A stretch of 11,215 bases of DNA, taken from NCBI GenBank assembly GCA_030550225.1, contig JAUQPV010000062.1:1-11215 (forward strand). Direction: 5' to 3'. A model generated the notes under the pieces. It was given only the letters and a program-made list of their open reading frames with translations. It searched no databases and had not been told where the DNA came from. Source of the DNA: Acidobacteriota bacterium (GTDB lineage Bacteria > Acidobacteriota > HRBIN11). Position 1 is the first letter of the stretch. The number at the start of each line of letters is the position of its first letter. Positions 6,862 to 11,215 of the stretch are shown one piece after another. Both the position numbers and the translations under genes were made by a program.

Positions 6862-9221
6862 GGTCTGTCCATCGTGTCGTCGTCCTGGGCGCTGGCGTCA
6901 TGGGGCGTCAACTGGCGGCCCTCCTGGCCAACGCCGGCGTGACTGTGGACCTCTTGGACATCGTCCCGCCGGACGCCCCGCCGAACCGCCGTTCGGTCCT
7001 GGCCGAGGAGGCCCTCCGTCAGCTTCCTAAGATGGAGCCCTCGCCTATCGTGACCGACGACGTCCTCGGACGCATCCGCCCGGGCAACATCGAGGACGAC
7101 TGGGACCGCCTCTGGGAGGCCGACTGGGTTCTTGAGGCCGTCGTCGAGCGGCTGGACGTCAAGCGGGCCCTTTTCGAGCGTCTGGATGACTCTCGTCTCC
7201 AAGCCCGGTGGGTCACGACGAACACGTCGGGCCTGTCCGTTCACGCCATGGTCGAGGGTCGGAGTGCCTCATTCCAGGCCCGCTTCTTCGGGACGCACTT
7301 CTTCAACCCGCCTCGGTACCTGCCCCTCGTCGAGGTCGTCCCCCAGGCCGGCGTCGAGGTCGACCGGATGGAAGAGCTCGCCCGGTGGCTTCGCCAGCGG
7401 TTGGGCAAGCGCATCGTCCGGGCCAAGGACACGCCGAACTTCATCGCCAACCGTCTCGGCGTCTTCCAAGTCCTGGTGACCCTTCGGCTGATGGAGTCGT
7501 ACGGCCTGTCCGTCGAGGAAGTCGATGCCCTGACCGGCCCTCTCCTGGGGCGGCCCCGGACGGCGACGTTTCGGACGCTCGACCTCGTCGGTCTCGACGT
7601 CTGGGCCGCCGTCGTCCGGACCATGCAGGAGCGGGCCGTTCGGGACGAGTTCTACGAGTGGTTCCAGGTCCCGGCCTGGGTCCAGACGCTCATCGAGGCC
7701 GGCGCCCTCGGTCGAAAGACCCGGAAGGGCATTTACTGGCGGCGGGATTCGGAGCGTCTCGTCTGGGACCCCCGGCTGGGCGACTATCGGTCTGAGAAGA
7801 CCCCCGCCTGGCCCTGGCTGGAGCGGGTCCAGGAAGAGCCCGAACTGCGTGCCCGCCTGGTCCTCCTGCGGCGCCTGGCTTCCCCCCTGGCCGAATTCGT
7901 CGAACGGCTCGTCGCCTACGGATGTATCTATGCGGCCCGGCGGGTCCCTGAGATTGCCGATTCTATCGTGGACGTCGACGGTGCTGTCCGGTGGGGCTTT
8001 CAGCACCAACGGGGTCCCTTCCAGACGTGGGACGACCTGGGGGACGACCTCATCCTGAAGTACGTCTCGGAGCTACCGCCGGCCCCCGTACCGGTCTTAG
8101 AGCTCCGGCAAAAGCTCGGCGAGCCCCGGTTTTATGCGATCCATGACCGGGACGTCTTCTACCTCGACCTGACCGGCGGACGCTACCAGAAGATGGCGCC
8201 GGAAGACTACGAACCCGTCGCCCCCTGGGTCCGGCGGACGACGCCCCGCGTCCTGGGCAACGCCGGGGCGAGCCTCCACGACGTCGGCGACGGCGTCTTC
8301 GCCCTCGTGTGGCATCCGGCCCGCAACGCCATCGGGGGGGACATCCTCGAGATGGTCCAGCGGTCCCTCGAATATGTCGAACGGCACGGCCTCGGCCTTG
8401 TCATCCTGAGCGCTGGGGAGCACTTCTCCTACGGGGCCAACCTGGCCCTCCTGCTCATGGCCCTCCAGAACCGGGACGTCGCCCAGGTCGACTGGATGGT
8501 CCGGACGTTTCAGCACATGACCCGTTCGATCCGACGGGCGCCCTTCCCGGTCGTCGTCTGCACACACGGGATGACCCTGGGCGGTGGCTGTGAGTTCATG
8601 CTATACGCCGACCGCGTCGTGGCGGCCGCCGAGTCCTATATCGGGCTCGTCGAACTGGGGGCGGGCCTCATCCCAGCCGGCGGCGGCTGTTGCGAGGTCA
8701 TCCGTCGGTCCCAGGTGGGTCTCGACTTGCAGGACCGGACGTTCCCGTGGGTCCACTACCTGGACCGCCTGCGGGGGTTCTTCCAGCTCATCGCCCAGGC
8801 CAAGGTCAGCCGGAGTGCTCAGGAGGCCCGCCAGTGGGGGTATCTCCGGGACGGCGACGTCATCGTTTGGGACACCGATGCTCGGCTGGCGGTCGCCAAA
8901 CAGGTCGTCCTGGACCTGGCACCGACGTATGCGCCGCCCGAGGAGACGCCCCTGTGGGTCCTTGGCGCCGACGGCCTAGCCTATCTCCAGATGGCCGTCC
9001 ACTTATTCCACCGGGGCGGCTACATCACGGACTACGAGCGACATTTAGGGGAGCGCCTCGCATACGTCCTGGCCGGCGGGGACTTACCCCATCCGGCGCA
9101 GGTCTCCGTCGATTACATCCTGGACCTGGAGCGGGAGACGTTCCTGTCGCTGTGCAAACAGCCGAAGACATACGAGCGGGCCGCCTACATTCTGGCGTAC
9201 GGACGCCCACTTCGCAATTAA
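6858..9221 (+). CDS. fadN: 3-hydroxyacyl-CoA dehydrogenase / enoyl-CoA hydratase fusion (FadN type)
   Basis: 787 residues with the dehydrogenase first and the hydratase second. This order and length match Bacillus FadN (about 789) rather than E. coli FadB. It carries out the hydration and NAD-dependent oxidation steps of fatty-acid beta-oxidation. Dinucleotide-binding GAGVMG spans 11-16, with acidic D34 suggesting NAD over NADP. Dehydrogenase catalytic pair: H147 in GTHFFNP and E159 in LVEVV, 12 apart as in human HAD; N198 in FIANR also fits. A second dehydrogenase C-terminal domain covers about 340-420. The hydratase domain starts near 475, with E579 in GGGCE and E599 in VELGAG, 20 apart like E119/E139 of FadB, so both activities look intact. 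The ATG overlaps the ndk stop. No thiolase or acyl-CoA dehydrogenase is in the window. Confidence 0.94.
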   Translation: MRSVHRVVVLGAGVMGRQLAALLANAGVTVDLLDIVPPDAPPNRRSVLAEEALRQLPKMEPSPIVTDDVLGRIRPGNIEDDWDRLWEADWVLEAVVERLDVKRALFERLDDSRLQARWVTTNTSGLSVHAMVEGRSASFQARFFGTHFFNPPRYLPLVEVVPQAGVEVDRMEELARWLRQRLGKRIVRAKDTPNFIANRLGVFQVLVTLRLMESYGLSVEEVDALTGPLLGRPRTATFRTLDLVGLDVWAAVVRTMQERAVRDEFYEWFQVPAWVQTLIEAGALGRKTRKGIYWRRDSERLVWDPRLGDYRSEKTPAWPWLERVQEEPELRARLVLLRRLASPLAEFVERLVAYGCIYAARRVPEIADSIVDVDGAVRWGFQHQRGPFQTWDDLGDDLILKYVSELPPAPVPVLELRQKLGEPRFYAIHDRDVFYLDLTGGRYQKMAPEDYEPVAPWVRRTTPRVLGNAGASLHDVGDGVFALVWHPARNAIGGDILEMVQRSLEYVERHGLGLVILSAGEHFSYGANLALLLMALQNRDVAQVDWMVRTFQHMTRSIRRAPFPVVVCTHGMTLGGGCEFMLYADRVVAAAESYIGLVELGAGLIPAGGGCCEVIRRSQVGLDLQDRTFPWVHYLDRLRGFFQLIAQAKVSRSAQEARQWGYLRDGDVIVWDTDARLAVAKQVVLDLAPTYAPPEETPLWVLGADGLAYLQMAVHLFHRGGYITDYERHLGERLAYVLAGGDLPHPAQVSVDYILDLERETFLSLCKQPKTYERAAYILAYGRPLRN

Positions 9222-9247
9222 TGCAGGGACCTGCCTTTGGGGAAGTC

Positions 9248-10123
9248 ATGAGTGACGTGCCGCTACGTATCTTGACCCGCCCCCTGAGCTGGCGGGGGGT
9301 CGGCCTTCACACAGGCCAGCCGACGACACTGACGCTTCGGCCCCTGTCGCCCGACCAGCGGGAAATCCTTTACCGAGAGGCCAGGTCTCTCTGGCTCCTG
9401 CGTCGTCGGACGTCGCATCGGTCCTACGAATGGCCTGTCTCGACCCGGTTTGTCGTCCGGACGGCCCACGCGACGTCCATCGGGGAGAGTCGGGTCCATG
9501 TCGCGACCGTCGAGCACGTCCTGGCGGCCCTGATGGGCCTGCGGGTCGGGGGCCTCGTCCTTGAGGTCGACGGCCCGGAGGTACCCATCTTGGACGGAAG
9601 CGCCCGACCCTTTGTCGAGGCCCTGCAAGAAAACCTGACCGAGACGGCTGAGCCGTGGCCCTCGGTCGGTCTGCCGGAACCCATCGAAGTGACTTCCGAG
9701 TCGGCGTGGGTCCGGGCCGAGCCGGCCGAGCGGCTGACGATCGAGTACACCGTCGAGTTCGGCCACCCGGTCATCGGGCGGCAGACCTGGGTGGGCACCT
9801 GGCCGGACGTCGACTTCGGCCAGGACCTGGCCCCGGCCCGGACCTTTGGCTTCCTCCGGCAGGCTGATGAACTTCGGGCCCGGGGCCTCGCCCGAGGGGC
9901 CTCGCCCGAGAATACCGTCCTGTTGGACGAGACGACCGTCGTGAACCCGCCCCTCCGGTTTCCCGACGAATTCGTCCGCCATAAGGTCCTGGACCTCCTG
10001 GGCGACCTGGCCCTCCTGGGGGGCGGTTGGCCGCGAGCCCGCATCCAAGTCTACCGGGGCGGCCATCGGCTCCACATCGAGCTGGTCCGTCGGTGGGTCA
10101 CCGTCCAAGAGATGGCCGGGTAG
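9248..10123 (+). CDS. lpxC: UDP-3-O-acyl-N-acetylglucosamine deacetylase
   Basis: 291 residues, close to the usual 300. It is the zinc deacetylase that commits UDP-acyl-GlcNAc to lipid A synthesis, in the cytoplasm. RGVGLHTG is the N-terminal signature. Zinc ligands are H90 in TVEHVLAAL, H245 and D249 in FVRHKVLDLLGDL, and general-base H273 in GGHRLH. E89 fits the catalytic Glu. PILDGSARPFV and ARTFGFLR are also family motifs. The ATG at 9248 puts the protein start close to the family start, but GGGGAAG sits only a few bases before it. An in-frame ATG at 9221 (nine codons longer, overlapping the fadN stop as TAATG) would work by re-initiation and cannot be excluded. It shows an operon-like arrangement with fadN and is probably co-transcribed from the ndk promoter. 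Confidence 0.96.
   Translation: MSDVPLRILTRPLSWRGVGLHTGQPTTLTLRPLSPDQREILYREARSLWLLRRRTSHRSYEWPVSTRFVVRTAHATSIGESRVHVATVEHVLAALMGLRVGGLVLEVDGPEVPILDGSARPFVEALQENLTETAEPWPSVGLPEPIEVTSESAWVRAEPAERLTIEYTVEFGHPVIGRQTWVGTWPDVDFGQDLAPARTFGFLRQADELRARGLARGASPENTVLLDETTVVNPPLRFPDEFVRHKVLDLLGDLALLGGGWPRARIQVYRGGHRLHIELVRRWVTVQEMAG
9882..9909 (+). repeat. lpxC: 14-bp exact tandem repeat inside lpxC
   Basis: GGGGCCTCGCCCGA occurs twice back to back (9882-9895, 9896-9909). The unit is not a multiple of three, so the copies are read in different frames (RGLAR, then GASPE). The protein keeps the family length here (compare RGLA-x-GGSLEN in other LpxC), so it is not a disabling duplication. Confidence 0.6.
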
Positions 10124-10136
10124 GCAGTTCGGTGTT

Positions 10137-10160
10137 GGGTATTGGGTGTTGGGTGCTGGG
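10137..10160 (+). other. G-quadruplex motif just after lpxC
   Basis: Four GGG runs at 10137-10139, 10144-10146, 10151-10153 and 10158-10160 are separated by four-base loops TATT, TGTT and TGCT. The motif is on the sense strand, 13 bases after the lpxC stop. It is made of heptamers GTTGGGT, ATTGGGT, GTTGGGT and GCTGGGT, which follow a CAGTTCGG word. Confidence 0.65.
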
Positions 10161-10168
10161 TTTTCGGC

Positions 10169-10197
10169 ATGACGGGGGACGGCCTCGTGTCATTTTT
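10169..10197 (+). terminator. Probable Rho-independent terminator of the lpxC unit
   Basis: ATGAC (10169-10173) pairs with GTCAT (10189-10193); the stem extends inward through G-T and G-C pairs with one mismatch to a five-base loop near 10179-10183. A run of five T follows (10193-10197). It is the only hairpin plus T-run in the window's gaps and lies 45 bases after the lpxC stop. Confidence 0.5.
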
Positions 10198-10214
10198 CCC
10201 GAGCCAAGCCTTCC

Positions 10215-10223
10215 TGCTATAAT
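10215..10223 (+). promoter_or_regulatory. Consensus extended -10 element (TGCTATAAT)
   Basis: TGC followed by TATAAT is a full extended -10. The -35 region (about 10194-10200, T-rich) is weak. A second TATAAT lies 11 bases on at 10229-10234. Transcription would start near 10230, about 510 bases before the next gene. Confidence 0.45.
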
Positions 10224-10238
10224 CCTACTATAATCCTA
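10218..10238. repeat. Tandem TATAATCCTA (period 11)
   Basis: TATAATCCTA occurs at 10218-10227 and 10229-10238 with one base between, duplicating the -10 hexamer. Confidence 0.7.
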
Positions 10239-10243
10239 ACATG

Positions 10244-10277
10244 GCCGTTTGGTTCGTAACAGAGCCGTTTGGTTCGT
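10244..10277. repeat. Tandem GCCGTTTGGTTCGT (period 20)
   Basis: The same 14 bases occur at 10244-10257 and 10264-10277, just downstream of the extended -10 pair. Confidence 0.7.
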
Positions 10278-10332
10278 GAAAAGCCTGATGAATTCAGCCT
10301 TTCCTATCCTCCGAGAAAGACGATTTTTCAAG

Positions 10333-10370
10333 CATTCGGCAGATGGGCAGTTCGGCAGTCGGCAGATAGG
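10333..10370. repeat. CAGTTCGG-type octamer words
   Basis: Consecutive words CATTCGG, CAGATGGG, CAGTTCGG, CAGTCGG, CAGATAGG, of 7 or 8 bases. CAGTTCGG is shared with the arrays after the first kinase and after lpxC. Confidence 0.6.
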
Positions 10371-10418
10371 GCCACGGGACGGGAGAAGTCGTCACCGAGG
10401 CCCAAAGTTCCTCTGGAT

Positions 10419-10446
10419 CCCGTATCTCGCATCCCGTATCCCGTAT
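10419..10446. repeat. CCCGTAT heptamer array
   Basis: Four heptamers in a row: CCCGTAT, CTCGCAT, CCCGTAT, CCCGTAT. The word is unrelated to the other arrays but the period is the same. Confidence 0.7.
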
Positions 10447-10517
10447 CCTTGAAACATCGTGCTTCCCGGCCGGTGGGCAAGGTTGCTCCGACGCCATTCT
10501 CACGGGCCGAACGGCTC

Positions 10518-10526
10518 TGGTAAGAT
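10518..10526 (+). promoter_or_regulatory. Extended -10 candidate for the radical SAM gene
   Basis: TGG followed by TAAGAT, with a weak -35 TTCTCA at 10497-10502 (18-base spacer). Transcription from here would give a leader of about 205 bases that contains the 10561-10621 hairpin. Confidence 0.35.
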
Positions 10527-10560
10527 ATAGATCAGCTTTTCCGACCTTCGAGAAATCAGG

Positions 10561-10621
10561 GTTCGGTGTTGGGTTCTTGGAAAAGGACCTAACACCTAAC
10601 ACCTGACACCCAACACCGGAC
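10561..10621. repeat. Hairpin with heptamer-repeat arms
   Basis: Left arm GTTCGGTGTTGGGT (10561-10574) pairs with 10608-10621 over 14 bases with one G-T. The right side is five heptamers: ACCTAAC, ACCTAAC, ACCTGAC, ACCCAAC, ACCGGAC (10587-10621). The left arm is identical to bases 10127-10140 after lpxC. Confidence 0.7.
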
Positions 10622-10696
10622 GCTCATCCAGCATCGTGGACGGCAGGACGGGGTCTGAAAAGAAGCCGTCGACGGGACGAACGGCCGCGAGTCGGT

Positions 10697-10728
10697 GCCG
10701 TCACGCCGTCACGATATCTCGACATCAC
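10697..10728. repeat. GCCGTCAC octamers before the radical SAM gene
   Basis: Four octamers: GCCGTCAC twice exactly, then GATATCTC and GACATCAC as diverged copies. The array ends at the ribosome site (GGAG, 10729-10732). Confidence 0.5.
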
Positions 10729-10738
10729 GGAGCTGAAG

Positions 10739-11215
10739 ATGGGTTTGGCCCGATTTCCCTGGCGTGTCCGGAAGACGCTCCTGCAGGCCGCCTGGCACTA
10801 CCTGCGGGGCCATGAGGTCGTGCCTTATCTACCGATTCGCCTGTGGGTCGAGCCGACAAGTTACTGCAACCTGCGGTGTGTCATGTGCCCCCAGAGTTTC
10901 CCCCGGGCGCACGCGAAGGGGTATATGGACTGGGACCTCTTCCGCAAGATCATCGACGAGGCGGCTGAGTTCGTTTACGACATCAACCTCCACCACACGG
11001 GGGAGTCGACCCTACACAAGCGTCTGCCGGACATGATTGCGTATGCCCGCCAGGCCGGCATTTACACCCGGCTTCACTCGAACGGGACCCTCCTCCGGGA
11101 GGACCTGGCCCATGCCCTCATCGACGCCGGCCTGGACCTACTGTCCTTCTCCTTTGACGGTTTCGATAAGGAGACGTACGAGTCGATTCGGGTCAACGCC
11201 CGCTTCGAGAAGACG
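10739..11215 (+). CDS. Radical SAM protein, N-terminal part (3' truncated)
   Basis: 159 codons are open to the window's end. The ATG at 10739 follows GGAG (10729-10732) at six bases. The cluster motif is CNLRCVMC, with C43, C47 and C50 binding a 4Fe-4S cluster and S-adenosylmethionine; it is preceded by RLWVEPTSY, the first barrel strand. HHTGESTLHK resembles the Gly-Glu SAM-contact strand (usually G-G-E-P), with the strand beginning unusually with two His. LHSNGTLL and LLSFSFDGFDKETYESIR are the following strands, typical of radical SAM proteins that carry a C-terminal SPASM/Twitch domain, which lies beyond the window if present. No signal peptide is visible. Substrate and pathway cannot be told; neither neighbour context nor cluster type is diagnostic. 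Confidence 0.9.
   Translation, partial: MGLARFPWRVRKTLLQAAWHYLRGHEVVPYLPIRLWVEPTSYCNLRCVMCPQSFPRAHAKGYMDWDLFRKIIDEAAEFVYDINLHHTGESTLHKRLPDMIAYARQAGIYTRLHSNGTLLREDLAHALIDAGLDLLSFSFDGFDKETYESIRVNARFEKT

Larger units (their letters stand above)
10124..10738. other. Long repeat-rich gap between lpxC and the radical SAM gene
   Basis: These 615 bases hold no supportable gene. In order: CAGTTCGG word and G-quadruplex motif (10125-10160), terminator candidate (10169-10197), extended -10 and TATAATCCTA repeat (10215-10238), a 20-base tandem repeat (10244-10277), CAG words (10333-10370), CCCGTAT heptamers (10419-10446), a second extended -10 (10518-10526), a heptamer hairpin (10561-10621) and GCCGTCAC octamers (10697-10728). 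Small open frames here lack ribosome sites and translate the repeats. Confidence 0.7.

Noticed and set aside
8690..9247. Upstream extension of the lpxC frame into fadN
   Set aside because: The frame is open only as a shadow of fadN; the encoded sequence is low-complexity Pro/Gly/Arg and LpxC starts near 9248.
9882..9909. Frameshift or damaging duplication in lpxC
   Set aside because: The 14-bp repeat keeps the protein in frame and at family length, with all metal ligands intact downstream.
10249..10523. Small open frames (67 and 84 codons) in the lpxC-radical SAM gap
   Set aside because: They overlap each other, lack ribosome sites and mostly translate the CAG and CCCGTAT word arrays.

Overview
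The window is GC-rich DNA in which all seven genes lie on the + strand. Two of them are cut by the window edges. LpxC indicates a diderm (outer-membrane, lipid A-type) bacterium. The soluble multi-domain sensor kinases, the FadN-type beta-oxidation fusion, the strong CGG/GTC codon preference and the repeat-filled gaps would suit an uncultured, possibly thermophilic Acidobacteriota-like lineage. That placement is a guess, because no phylogenetic marker is present.

Layout: 1-351 is the C-terminal part of an amino-acid-kinase-fold protein. 352-696 is a gap packed with repeats and hairpins. 697-3177 is a soluble hybrid histidine kinase (REC-PAS-PAS-GAF-HisKA-HATPase). 3472-3915 is a stand-alone Rcp1-type receiver. 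4138-6249 is a second hybrid kinase (REC-GAF-HisKA-HATPase-REC). These three form a signalling cluster with two phospho-histidines and four receiver aspartates but no DNA-binding or enzymatic output domain. 6350-10123 reads as one transcription unit: a promoter whose -35 box sits in a perfect palindrome, then ndk, a fadN-type hydroxyacyl-CoA dehydrogenase/enoyl-CoA hydratase, and lpxC. These genes overlap or nearly touch, and a G-quadruplex-type motif and a probable intrinsic terminator follow. 10124-10738 is a long repeat-rich gap with two extended -10 promoter candidates. 10739 to the end is the start of a radical SAM protein.

The genes belong to known families. The unusual content is in the gaps. 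One class of element is a palindrome family (7 to 15 bp stems, usually a four-base loop) whose stems differ between copies while staying self-complementary: six units in tandem at 427-604 and three dispersed copies at 3343, 3396 and 6287. A second class is drifting 7-8 bp tandem words (for example CAGTTCGG, GTTGGGT, AATTGCG, CCCGTAT). At four of the five gene ends that are followed by a gap, these start within about 10 bases of the stop codon or span it. Both patterns can be read directly in the sequence; any function is inference.
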